From an uncultured Clostridia bacterium (GTDB taxonomy: Bacteria > Bacillota > Clostridia > TANB77 > CAG-508), in the NCBI GenBank assembly GCA_934149165.1, contig CAKPDY010000014.1, positions 1 through 38,779 on the forward strand: a stretch of DNA of 38,779 nt. Direction: 5' to 3'. Below, one piece after another: positions 18,062-25,744 of this stretch. Both the position numbers and the translations under genes were made by a program. Within the stretch, counting starts at the first letter, position 1. The number at the start of each line of letters is the position of its first letter. A model generated the notes under the pieces. That model had not been told where the DNA came from, did no database searches, and saw only the letters and a program-made list of their open reading frames with translations.

Positions 18062-19558
18062 TTATAACTTTGAAATTAAAATCATGTCATTTCTAATGTC
18101 ATCTTGTTTACAAAATTTATAAAAATCATTTATTCTATAAGTTTCAACAATATAGCTAGAATTGTAATCAAATTTCATTGTTATACATTTTGTATACAAA
18201 GAATCATTTTTTGAAAATTCTGAAATAATTAAACTAGATTTACAATATTCAAGTGTTTCAAATGTAGTAATAAATCCAATACCAGTACCACCACTATCTT
18301 TATGAGTTGTGGCATGTTCCTTACCAAGTTTTAACAATGTAGGTATTTCAAATTCTATTCCTGTATCATAAACACTAAATTCATAAACATTATTTTTTAT
18401 TCCTAAAATAGCCATTATCGCTCTATTTTTATTGTTACTATAATTTATAGCAATTATTGAATTACGTATTAAATCGCCAATTAATGTTTCTAGTTTATTT
18501 TTAGGAATAATATTATTTAATAAAAAATTAATGTCAGATGTTATTTTTAGTGTAAATTCAATATTATTTTTTATACATTCACTTTGCATATAATTGAACA
18601 TATCATCTAATTCAGAAATGTTTGTTTTAGGTAGTAGATTAGCAAATTTGTTGTTACATGTTAAATTACTATACTCTTCTGATAATGTATTTATTCTATT
18701 AATAATATTACCATATTCTTCTTTAAAATTATTATTATGTGGTTGCATTATTTTGTCTAACTTTAGTTTTAAGGCTGATTGTCTATTATAAAACTCGTGA
18801 TTTGCTTTTACCAAATTATTCTTCTCTGTTAATGCTTTTTCTAAGTCTTCCTTTGTTTTGTTAAGTTCTTCTTCATAATCTTTTATAGTTTTTTCTAAAA
18901 GCTTTTGCTTTTGATATATTATGAATGTTTTACGAATAGCTAATGCCATAATTATTATAAATGAAATAAGTAAAATTGTTAAATTTATAAATGAAAAATT
19001 ATAGTAATTTGACATTAAAAAATATATAAAAATTATAAGTATACTAATTGATAATATAAAAAAATCAAAGTACTCATTTTCTCTTTTTGCTCTTAAAAAG
19101 GGAAATCCATTTTTAAATCTAGGTATTTTGAATAATCTAAAAATGATATAAAATTCTATAGTAAATATGTATAAAAAATTAATAGGATTAGTATAACTAT
19201 AGTTTGGTAATAGCAATATAATTATAATGTCTACTATAACTGAAGCAATAAAGTATGCTATATAGCAAATTGCAACAGATAACGTAGTTACAATAAATGA
19301 AACATTTAATTTATTTTCTGTTAATTTTCCCAAAATAATACTGTAAAATATACAAATAAAGTAAAAAATTGGTATAGCAGATAGATTTATTTTTATTATA
19401 CTTTCAATACTTCCTAAAAGCATACATAATCCTAATATTAGTATGCTTTTAGAAGATTTTATATATACTTGTTTATTAATTATTTTGTAAAATACATATG
19501 TAATACATAAATTTAAACCTATAAATTTTATGATAGAATATATAAAATTTATGCTCAT
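18062..19558 (-). CDS. Multi-pass GHKL sensor histidine kinase
   Basis: Predicted membrane receptor kinase of 498 residues. Residues about 1-205 form six or more hydrophobic helices with little extracytoplasmic loop, so a membrane-embedded or peptide ligand is plausible. A coiled coil follows (about 212-250), then a phosphoacceptor helix of the DcuS/SpoOB kind, KANHEFYNR with His254, and a GHKL ATPase domain with N-box LIRNS (Asn366), DTGIEF (398-403) and GGTGIGF (423-429). The topology recalls AgrC-like peptide receptors, but the family is not assigned. It has AAAGGAG before the ATG, its own promoter, a 15-codon peptide gene upstream and a Spo0A-like regulator beyond that, all leftward. Palindromic elements A and B flank it. 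Confidence 0.85.
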   Translation of the reverse strand: MSINFIYSIIKFIGLNLCITYVFYKIINKQVYIKSSKSILILGLCMLLGSIESIIKINLSAIPIFYFICIFYSIILGKLTENKLNVSFIVTTLSVAICYIAYFIASVIVDIIIILLLPNYSYTNPINFLYIFTIEFYIIFRLFKIPRFKNGFPFLRAKRENEYFDFFILSISILIIFIYFLMSNYYNFSFINLTILLISFIIIMALAIRKTFIIYQKQKLLEKTIKDYEEELNKTKEDLEKALTEKNNLVKANHEFYNRQSALKLKLDKIMQPHNNNFKEEYGNIINRINTLSEEYSNLTCNNKFANLLPKTNISELDDMFNYMQSECIKNNIEFTLKITSDINFLLNNIIPKNKLETLIGDLIRNSIIAINYSNNKNRAIMAILGIKNNVYEFSVYDTGIEFEIPTLLKLGKEHATTHKDSGGTGIGFITTFETLEYCKSSLIISEFSKNDSLYTKCITMKFDYNSSYIVETYRINDFYKFCKQDDIRNDMILISKL

Positions 19559-19588
19559 TATAAACTCCTTTCTAAAAAATATAGGTTA

Positions 19589-19617
19589 ATTATACAATAA
19601 AAAAAGAGAGTAATCAA
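19589..19617 (-). promoter_or_regulatory. Sigma-A promoter of the sensor kinase, inside the upstream terminator
   Basis: On the minus strand TTGATT (19617-19612), 17 nt, TATAAT (19594-19589). The -35 box is part of the right arm of the peptide gene's terminator hairpin, and the T-tract forms the spacer. Confidence 0.6.
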
Positions 19618-19655
19618 ATATTATGCTAAATTAGCAAAATATTTGAAATACTCTC
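19598..19655 (-). terminator. Terminator of the 15-codon peptide gene
   Basis: A long, slightly bulged hairpin spans 19606-19655 (outer arms GAGAGTA..., inner TGCTAA/TTAGCA), followed on the minus strand by eight T (19605-19598). It lies 18 nt after the peptide stop codon and would separate peptide from kinase transcription. Confidence 0.8.
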
Positions 19656-19672
19656 CGAAAGAGATTTTTTAG

Positions 19673-19720
19673 TTATGCTTTAATGAAAAATTCCAAAATT
19701 TCCCAGAATTTATCCCACAT
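19673..19720 (-). CDS. 15-residue amphipathic peptide upstream of the sensor kinase
   Basis: A complete tiny frame, MWDKFWEILEFFIKA, with AAGGAA 9-10 nt before the ATG and a strong Rho-independent terminator 18 nt after the stop. On a helical wheel, Trp/Phe/Ile/Leu fall on one face and Asp/Lys/Glu on the other, so it is a likely membrane-active amphipathic helix. There is no signal peptide or processing motif. Inference: a signal or modulator for the adjoining multi-pass kinase, a PSM-like toxin, or a leader peptide. The compact promoter-side palindrome, ribosome site, frame and terminator argue against chance, but translation is unproven. Confidence 0.5.
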   Translation of the reverse strand: MWDKFWEILEFFIKA

Positions 19721-19743
19721 ACTAATCACTTCCTTAAATTATT

Positions 19744-19758
19744 TGTACACTTAGTACA
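19744..19758. promoter_or_regulatory. Inverted repeat upstream of the peptide gene, possible operator
   Basis: TGTAC-N5-GTACA, perfect 5-bp arms, lies 24 nt before the peptide start codon. The position suits a regulator-binding site; the regulator is unknown, and no Spo0A box (TGNCGAA) is seen nearby. Confidence 0.35.
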
Positions 19759-19869
19759 TACCAAAATAATACCACCAAACCCGCTCAACTCTAGTGATAT
19801 AAAAGAATGCAATTAAAGTACAAAAAATACAAAAAAGTGAAAAAATATGACAAAACACGATTTAAAAAT

Positions 19870-20089
19870 ATTATTGTAGAGTAGGCTAAAGAGGACATTA
19901 TGTAACCAATGCAAGCTAACATAGTGTTCTGAAGCGAAGTTAAGGTGGGGACCGACAAACTACAATATGTTATAGATTGAACGAAGTGAAAATCTATTAC
20001 ATATTGTGTGCAGTTGGGGCGAAGCTCAGAACACTATGTTAGCTTGCATTGGTTGCATAATATCCTCTTTAGCCGAACAACTGCAAAAG
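19870..20089 (-). repeat. Palindromic element B (long form, two constant cores)
   Basis: Read on the minus strand: flank TTGCAGTTG (20086-20078), a 49-nt outer arm (20074-20026), core 1 CGCCCCAACT (20021-20012), an inner hairpin (16-nt arms 20006-19991 and 19978-19963, 1 mismatch), core 2 TGTCGGTCCCCACCTTAAC (19957-19939), the complementary outer arm (19932-19884, 47 of 49 paired) and right flank GCCTACTCTACAATA. Element C has the same order and identical cores but unrelated arms. No open frame of note lies inside. It sits between the Spo0A-like regulator and the peptide-kinase unit. The family is not recognised: structured RNA, MITE or DNA hairpin substrate are all possible. Confidence 0.8.
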
Positions 20090-20120
20090 AACCAAACCGC
20101 AAAAAAACAAACTAAAACAA

Positions 20121-20156
20121 AAAAAGATTATTCAAAAATATCAAAATTTTGAATAA
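20121..20156 (-). terminator. Terminator of the Spo0A-like regulator
   Basis: TTATTCAAAA (20128-20137) pairs with TTTTGAATAA (20147-20156); on the minus strand the stem is followed by TCTTTTT. It lies 23 nt after the regulator's stop codon. Confidence 0.7.
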
Positions 20157-20178
20157 CCCTTTATCACAATAACAAACA

Positions 20179-20979
20179 TTAAATACATTTCCTAATCTTT
20201 TCCACATAATAATAAATAAACTCAGTAGGCGTAGGAACACCAGTTTCATAATTAATCTTAGCAGTATAATATTTCTCCAAATCCTCCAAACTAGACATTC
20301 TCCACGCATGCAAAATAGCATTTTGCATTGCCCTACTAATCGTACTACCAGAACGTTGATATTTATTTCCTAAAAACTGAATAATACTAATTCTACTAGT
20401 TGTTGCAGAATCATTTGTTAAAATATAATAAATAGCATCATATAAATACTTTCTACCCTGAAGATGTAAACCAACACCAATTAAATTTAACTCTGTATTA
20501 ATCTTATTAGTAATAACCTCTTCCAAATTATCAGTATTATTATGCTTAATACTAGTAACAGAAGGAGAATTAACAGAATAATCATTTAACAAAAGTATAG
20601 TATCAATCACATTTTTTACAGAATAACTTTTATGATTTTTATAAAAAATTAAATCAACACCATTTTTATGCAAATAATTATAAACAGAAGAAGAAGCAAC
20701 AACCGTTGTTACTATAATCAGCGTTTTTTTACCAGCATGCCTGTTATTTAATGTTTCTATTAAATTAAAACTAGTATCATTTCCAGTACCATTATGTAAT
20801 TCTAAATCTAAAATAATTACATCTGGAGAATACTTATCAATATAGTTTAAACCATCAATATCAGAATTAGTAACACCAACAAACATAACATCAGTCCTAC
20901 TATTCACATAATTTTTAAACTCTTCACAATCATTAATATTATCTTCAACTAATAATAAAGTTACAACTTTTTCATTCAT
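20179..20979 (-). CDS. Spo0A-like response regulator
   Basis: A 266-residue two-domain regulator. The receiver domain (about 5-135) has acidic LLVEDN (9-14) and phosphoacceptor Asp58 in DVIILDLELHNGTG. The C-terminal domain (about 160-266) matches the Spo0A DNA-binding fold: GVGLHLQGRKYLYDAIYYIL, then SGSTISRAMQNAILHAW (equivalent to the TASRVERAIRHAIEVAW recognition region) and the closing TPTEFIYYYVEKI. The receiver is divergent from canonical Spo0A and recN/spoIVB are not adjacent, so it may be a paralogue rather than the sporulation master regulator. It is the likely partner of the kinase downstream. Its Shine-Dalgarno is 37 nt from the start with a hairpin between. Confidence 0.85.
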   Translation of the reverse strand: MNEKVVTLLLVEDNINDCEEFKNYVNSRTDVMFVGVTNSDIDGLNYIDKYSPDVIILDLELHNGTGNDTSFNLIETLNNRHAGKKTLIIVTTVVASSSVYNYLHKNGVDLIFYKNHKSYSVKNVIDTILLLNDYSVNSPSVTSIKHNNTDNLEEVITNKINTELNLIGVGLHLQGRKYLYDAIYYILTNDSATTSRISIIQFLGNKYQRSGSTISRAMQNAILHAWRMSSLEDLEKYYTAKINYETGVPTPTEFIYYYVEKIRKCI

Positions 20980-21024
20980 ATTTATTTAATGTAGTATCAT
21001 AAAAATACTATATTATCCTCCTTT
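20977..21024 (-). promoter_or_regulatory. Distant Shine-Dalgarno with hairpin before the Spo0A-like gene
   Basis: AAAGGAGG (21024-21017) ends 37 nt before the ATG (20979). A 9-bp hairpin with one mismatch (21013-21005 with 20997-20989, 7-nt loop) fills 25 nt, leaving 12 nt when looped out. An in-frame TAA three codons before the ATG excludes an upstream start. A 4-codon frame (ATG at 21000, MILH) begins in the hairpin loop. Confidence 0.5.
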
Positions 21025-21103
21025 TTTTATATATATAATAATAATATAGCACAATTTATACATATTTGTATACAAAAAAATCACTTTTTGTCACATTTTA
21101 ATA

Positions 21104-21112
21104 TGCTATAAT
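21104..21112 (+). promoter_or_regulatory. Extended -10 promoter of the XRE gene
   Basis: TGCTATAAT (21104-21112) is a perfect extended -10. No good -35 is present at 16-18 nt (TTTTTG only). The transcript would start near 21119. TAGG-TAA-CCTA and two AACCTAAA copies follow within 45 nt and could be an autoregulatory site. Confidence 0.5.
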
Positions 21113-21168
21113 AACAATATACAAAAAAAGGCTTATAGGTAACCTAAAAAAACCTAAATATATTGTAT

Positions 21169-21213
21169 AAGGAGAAATATACTGTTAATAAAAAGTATAT
21201 ATAAAAATAAATG
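21169..21213 (+). promoter_or_regulatory. Distant Shine-Dalgarno with hairpin before the XRE gene
   Basis: AAGGAG (21169-21174) ends 36 nt before the ATG (21211), and TAA is the codon immediately before that ATG. A 6-bp ATATAC/GTATAT hairpin (21177-21182 with 21195-21200) fills 24 nt, leaving 12 nt. The stem is AT-rich and weak. Confidence 0.4.
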
Positions 21214-21537
21214 GTAAAAAAGGAAGTAGGAATTAGAATTCAAAATATAAGAAAACAATTAAATTATAGTAAGGAAAAACTTGGTAGAAAATTAGGAGTA
21301 ACAGGTCAATTTATAAGTGTTGTTGAAAAAGGTGAAAGTTCATTATCATATGATAAATTAGAAATTTTATGTAATATAAGTGGTTATTCATCAGATTTTA
21401 TATTATTTGGAAAAGATAATTCAGAAGAAATAAATACAAAAAAATTATTAAAACAATACAATGAAGAACAAATTCAGGAAGCATGCAAAATAATAAGCAA
21501 AATTGCTGTATTTATAAAAAATGATGATGTTAGCTAA
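21211..21537 (+). CDS. XRE-family transcriptional regulator
   Basis: A 108-residue DNA-binding protein. Residues about 8-63 form an HTH_XRE domain: IRIQNIRKQLNYSKEKLGRKL, the recognition segment GVTGQFISVVEKGESSLSYDKL and CNISGYSSDFILFG. The remaining 40 residues are a short helical tail (LLKQYNEEQIQEACKIISKI), probably for dimerisation. It is divergent from the Spo0A-like gene and convergent with recQ. It may regulate itself or the neighbouring signalling module; that is inference. Confidence 0.85.
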   Translation: MVKKEVGIRIQNIRKQLNYSKEKLGRKLGVTGQFISVVEKGESSLSYDKLEILCNISGYSSDFILFGKDNSEEINTKKLLKQYNEEQIQEACKIISKIAVFIKNDDVS

Positions 21538-21542
21538 ATAAA

Positions 21543-21577
21543 AAAACAAGGAAAAGTATTATTTTTTTCCTTGTTTT
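21543..21577. terminator. Bidirectional terminator between XRE gene and recQ
   Basis: AAAACAAGGAAAA (21543-21555) pairs with TTTTCCTTGTTTT (21565-21577), a perfect 13-bp stem with A/T tracts on both sides. The right arm lies within the last recQ codons. Confidence 0.8.
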
Positions 21578-23715
21578 GCTATATAATAATTTATGTCGAA
21601 ATATGTAACTTCAGGTGGTAGTTGTTCTTTCATATCACGAAGTCTTGAGCCATCCATAAAGTGTATAATATTACAAATTTCCTTTTCATATTTAGTATTA
21701 ATATCTTTCTCTAAATCAATTTCTAAACCAATTTTGTAACATTCTAATAAATGTTTTTCAATTGTATATTGAGTAAGACCTCTTAGTGCTACTATTTCTG
21801 GTATTGTTTTTCCAGAAGTGTATAAATTATAAGTTACAATTTTTGTATCTTCTTTAGGTTCTTTTGGAATCTTTAATTTTTTTTGCTTAATTTCAGGATT
21901 AATAGTTGAAAAATCTTGTTTAGCAATATTATTTTCTTGCACAAATTTTTGTATTTCTTCTATAAAATAATTCCCATAATTTTCAGCCTTATATTTTCCA
22001 ATTCCAGATATATTACATAATTCATAAATTGATGTAGGATATAATATACACATTTCAATTAATGTTGAATCTGAAAAAATAATAAATGGTGGAACATTCA
22101 GTTGTGTGGCAATATTTTTTCTTATAACAGATAGTTTATCAAAAAGGTTATGGTTGTATGTAACCAAAAATTGTTTATCTGCAATTTTTTCTATTTTGCG
22201 TCTAATAAAAACTGTTTTATCTTTAAATAATACATCATTACAATTAGGCGATAAAGCCAAAATTGGATATTTATCACCAATACAATTAATATAATTTTCA
22301 GATATTAAAAAAGAAATTAATTCTTTTATAGTTTCTTTGGAATACTCACTCATTATTCCATATGTAGATAATTCATTAAAATTAAAAGATTTTATTTTTG
22401 AAGTTTTTGAACCTTTTAAAACATCTGTAACCATTCCAATTCCAAATCGTTCTTTCATTCTTTTTATACAAGACATAATTTTTTTGGCATCTGTAGTAAT
22501 ATTTGTAGATTCAATTTCACTATTACAATTTCCACAGTTATTACAATTTTCATAATCTGTATTTTCACCAAAATACTCTAAAATATATTTACGAAGGCAT
22601 TTATCTGTATTACAATAATCAACCATATCATTAAGTTTTTGATATTCAATTAAATTTAAATTATTTGATTTATTTTGTTCTATTAAAAATTTATTAGATA
22701 CAATATCTGTTCTATTAAACAGTAAAATACACTCTGAACTTGAACCATCTCTTCCAGCACGACCAGCTTCTTGGTAATAGCTTTCTAAATCTTTTGGCAT
22801 ATTATAATGAATTACATAACGAATATTCGATTTATCTATTCCCATTCCAAATGCATTAGTAGCAACCATTATTTGAGTTTTATCAAAAACAAAGTCATTT
22901 TGATTTTTAGTTCTTGCAGAATCAGACATTCCACCATGATATTTTGAAACTAAAAATCCATTATTTAATAAGTCATCATATAAATTATCTACATTTTTTC
23001 TTGATAAACAATAAATAATTCCAGATAAATCTTTATGTTTTGTTATGTAATCAAGTACATATTTTTTTCTATCATTTGGAGTTTCAACAGAAAAATAAAG
23101 ATTTTCTCTATCAAAACCAGTTGTTAAAGTAAATGGATTTGATAGTTTTAACAAATTGATAATATCTTTTTTTACTGCTTGTGTAGCAGTAGCGGTAAAT
23201 GCTGCAACTATTGGTCTGTGTTTTAAATTTAAAATTACATTAGCAATTTCAGTATAGCTTGGTCTAAAGTCATGACCCCATTGTGAAACACAGTGTGCTT
23301 CATCTATTGCAAACATTGAAATATTAATTTGGTTTAATAAATTGATAAAATTTTCTGAGCTTAATCTTTCTGGTGCAACATATATAATTTTGTACATTCC
23401 TAATTTTGCATTTTCTAGAGTTTGGAAATATTCTTTAGTTGTTAATGAGCTATTTATATAAGTTGCCGGAATTCCGTTTTGAACTAATGAATCAACTTGA
23501 TCTTTCATTAATGAAATTAATGGAGAAATAACTATTGTGGTTCCAGTAAATACTAAAGCTGGTATCTGATAACATATAGATTTCCCAGCACCTGTTGGCA
23601 TTATTGCTAAACAGTCTTCGTTGTTTAAAATGTGTAATATAATTTCTTTTTGACCATTACGAAAATCATCGTAACCAAAGTGCTTTTTTAGTAATTGTTT
23701 TGCAGTTGCTATCAT
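21559..23715 (-). CDS. recQ: ATP-dependent DNA helicase RecQ
   Basis: 3'-5' superfamily 2 helicase in recombination and fork repair. The 718 residues contain Walker A MPTGAGKS (39-46), the DEAH box within FAIDEAHCVSQWGHDF, motif VI YYQEAGRAGRDG, the RecQ zinc cysteines (CNTDKC and NCNNCGNC), a winged-helix RQC domain, an HRDC domain (about 535-600, SDSTLIEMC ... ISGIGKYKAENYG) and a C-terminal helix-turn-helix domain (about 630-685, YNLYTSGKTIPEIVALRG) seen in a subset of Firmicutes RecQ proteins. A weak GAAAGAAG ribosome site precedes the ATG. Confidence 0.95.
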   Translation of the reverse strand: MIATAKQLLKKHFGYDDFRNGQKEIILHILNNEDCLAIMPTGAGKSICYQIPALVFTGTTIVISPLISLMKDQVDSLVQNGIPATYINSSLTTKEYFQTLENAKLGMYKIIYVAPERLSSENFINLLNQINISMFAIDEAHCVSQWGHDFRPSYTEIANVILNLKHRPIVAAFTATATQAVKKDIINLLKLSNPFTLTTGFDRENLYFSVETPNDRKKYVLDYITKHKDLSGIIYCLSRKNVDNLYDDLLNNGFLVSKYHGGMSDSARTKNQNDFVFDKTQIMVATNAFGMGIDKSNIRYVIHYNMPKDLESYYQEAGRAGRDGSSSECILLFNRTDIVSNKFLIEQNKSNNLNLIEYQKLNDMVDYCNTDKCLRKYILEYFGENTDYENCNNCGNCNSEIESTNITTDAKKIMSCIKRMKERFGIGMVTDVLKGSKTSKIKSFNFNELSTYGIMSEYSKETIKELISFLISENYINCIGDKYPILALSPNCNDVLFKDKTVFIRRKIEKIADKQFLVTYNHNLFDKLSVIRKNIATQLNVPPFIIFSDSTLIEMCILYPTSIYELCNISGIGKYKAENYGNYFIEEIQKFVQENNIAKQDFSTINPEIKQKKLKIPKEPKEDTKIVTYNLYTSGKTIPEIVALRGLTQYTIEKHLLECYKIGLEIDLEKDINTKYEKEICNIIHFMDGSRLRDMKEQLPPEVTYFDINYYIAKQGKK

Positions 23716-23747
23716 ATTTCATCTTCTTTCTACATAAAATTTAATTA

Positions 23748-23776
23748 ATAGTACCAAGTTATTAATGGTTTGTCAA
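23748..23776 (-). promoter_or_regulatory. Sigma-A promoter of recQ
   Basis: On the minus strand a perfect TTGACA (23776-23771), 17 nt, TACTAT (23753-23748), 33 nt before the recQ start. Confidence 0.7.
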
Positions 23777-23798
23777 GTTATAAGGGGGGAGTAAGAAA

Positions 23799-24759
23799 AT
23801 GTTTTTTATAGATGGGCATTGTGACACATTGAGTAAAGCTTTAGATGAAAATAAAGATTTATTTGATAATAATTTACAGTTTTCTTTTAAAAAAGTTAAA
23901 TCAATTGGTGGTGGAGTACAAGTTATGGCATGTTTTATTGATACAGAATTTTTAAATGAAAATAAATATGGAGAAAATGCAGGATTTAATAGATGTAAAA
24001 TGATATTGGATAAATTAAAAGATTATGAGTTAAGTAATAATTTAAATATAACTATAAAAAATAAAAAGGATTTATTGGATTGTGTTGAAAATAATAGTAT
24101 TAAGGTTATATTAAGTATAGAAAATGGAAGTGCTATTTCAAAAAAAATTGAAAATGTAGAATATTTATATAACAGAGGAATAAGAGTAATGTCTGTTACA
24201 TGGAATGATGATAATGAATTAGGTTGTGGAGCACATACATTAAATGATACGGGTTTAACCCGGATTAGGCATTAAATACATAAAAAAATTAAACCAGTTA
24301 GGAATTATAGTTGATGTTTCCCATTTATCAGAAAAAAGTTTTTGGGATGTTATTGATATAGCAGAAAATAATGTTGTTGCAACACATTCAAATGTTTTTG
24401 AAATTTGCAACAATTCAAGAAATTTAAAAGATAATCAAATAAAAGCAATTGCCCAAAAGGGTGGAATTATTGGAATTTGCTATTATTCAGATTTTTTAAA
24501 TAACAACAATAATGCAAGTATAGAAGATGTTGTACAACATATTAAGTATATAAAAAAATTAGTTGGAGTTAATTATATTGGTTTAGGCAGTGATTTTGAT
24601 GGAATGAGCTATGAAAAAACTGCAAAAGGAGTACAAGATATTACACAAATAAAAAACATAAAAAATTTACTTTTAAAAGAAGGGTTTACTACTTATGAAA
24701 TAGAAAAAATTATGTGGGAAAATTGGTTTAATGTTTTTCATAGGGTTGCATTTGCATAA
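23799..24759 (+). pseudogene. M19 membrane-dipeptidase-like protein, frameshifted
   Basis: Zinc dipeptidase of the renal-dipeptidase family, about 320 residues once repaired. The first frame (23799-24275, GGGGGGAG ribosome site) has DGHCDT (HxD zinc ligands), the bridging Glu in LSIENGSA, and ends NDTGLTRIRH. The second frame resumes with GIKYIKKLNQLGIIVDVSHLS, then ATHSN, IGLGSDFDG and a normal C-terminus at 24757-24759. One missing base near 24259-24261 (a CCC run expected to be CCCC, giving GLTPGLGIK) explains the break. The break lies in a GC-rich palindrome, CGGGTT-T-AACCCG, unusual for this AT-rich gene and a plausible place for a sequencing or assembly error. Confidence 0.85.
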
Positions 24760-24775
24760 TAAAAAGTGCTATAAT
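24746..24775 (+). promoter_or_regulatory. Extended -10 promoter of the P-loop/Asp23 gene
   Basis: TTGCAT (24746-24751), 18 nt, TATAAT (24770-24775), with TGC just before the -10 box. The -35 overlaps the dipeptidase stop region. Confidence 0.6.
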
Positions 24776-24815
24776 AATATTGTTAAATTTTACCAAGAGG
24801 AAAGGAAAAAATCAT

Positions 24816-25661
24816 ATGGATTTTAGCAATATTAAAGTATATGCTTTTGTTGGACCATCTGGTACAGGAAAAAGTTATAGAGCCCAAATGGTTGCAAGTG
24901 AAAATAATATAGAATATATAATAGACGATGGACTATTAGTAAACGAAAATGCAGTAGTAGCAGGAACTTCCGCAAAAAAAGCTCCAACTAAAATTGAAAC
25001 TGTGAAACATGCCCTTTTTTTAGAAGAACAAGAAAAAAAGGAAATGCAAGAAGCTTTCGTAAAATATAATCCATCTTCAATTTTAATTTTAGGAACATCA
25101 GATGGAATGGTAGCAAAAATTGCTATGAATTTAGGATTACCTCAAATAATAAAAACTATTTACATTAATGAAGTTGCAACAGAAGAAGAAATGGAAAATG
25201 CTAGAAGAATAAGGGTAACAGAAGGAAAACATGTAATTCCTGTTCCAACATTTGAAATAAAAAAGGATTTTTCAGGATATTTATTAGATCCTCTTCAAAT
25301 TTTTAAATCTAAAGGAAAAGGCAAAACTCCATATATTTCAGAAAAATCAATAATAAGACCAACATTTAGTTATATGGGAAAATTTACAATTTCAGATAGT
25401 GTATTTAAGCAAATTATAGAATATTTGGCTAATAAAGAACCATCAATACATAAAGTTATTAGAACTAGAGTAAATACAGGCGAAATTGGTACTGAAATTT
25501 ATATGGAAGTTATAGTTAATTATGGTAAAAGAATAGTGGATGTTTTACAAGATTTTCAGATTAAATCTAAAAAAGAAATAGAAAGACTTACAGCAATGAA
25601 TGTATCAAAAATAGATGTAATGGCTAAAGGAATTAATATGCCTAAAGATTTAAATTTATAA
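24816..25661 (+). CDS. P-loop NTPase fused to an Asp23/Gls24-like domain
   Basis: A 281-residue protein of unknown function. The N-terminal part has a Walker A motif, GPSGTGKS (13-20), a possible Walker B in PSSILILGTSDG and an otherwise nucleotidase/kinase-like alpha/beta pattern to about residue 150. Residues about 188-280 (GKFTISDSVFKQIIEYLANK ... VSKIDVMAKGI) resemble the Asp23/Gls24 alkaline-shock fold found in Firmicutes envelope-stress proteins. ATG 24816 is 9 nt after AAAGGA; an in-frame TTG at 24780 is rejected. It precedes cmk-plsC by 83 nt. Function is not inferred beyond nucleotide binding. Confidence 0.75.
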   Translation: MDFSNIKVYAFVGPSGTGKSYRAQMVASENNIEYIIDDGLLVNENAVVAGTSAKKAPTKIETVKHALFLEEQEKKEMQEAFVKYNPSSILILGTSDGMVAKIAMNLGLPQIIKTIYINEVATEEEMENARRIRVTEGKHVIPVPTFEIKKDFSGYLLDPLQIFKSKGKGKTPYISEKSIIRPTFSYMGKFTISDSVFKQIIEYLANKEPSIHKVIRTRVNTGEIGTEIYMEVIVNYGKRIVDVLQDFQIKSKKEIERLTAMNVSKIDVMAKGINMPKDLNL

Positions 25662-25744
25662 ATATTAATTAAAGATAATAAATCAAAACCAAAAATTTAT
25701 ATAATGATTTTGACTAATTAAGTTATAAGAGGAGGAAATTTAAA

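Noticed and set aside
20112..20321. 69-codon minus-strand frame overlapping the end of the Spo0A-like gene
   Set aside because: It overlaps the conserved C-terminal domain in another frame and runs through the terminator hairpin.
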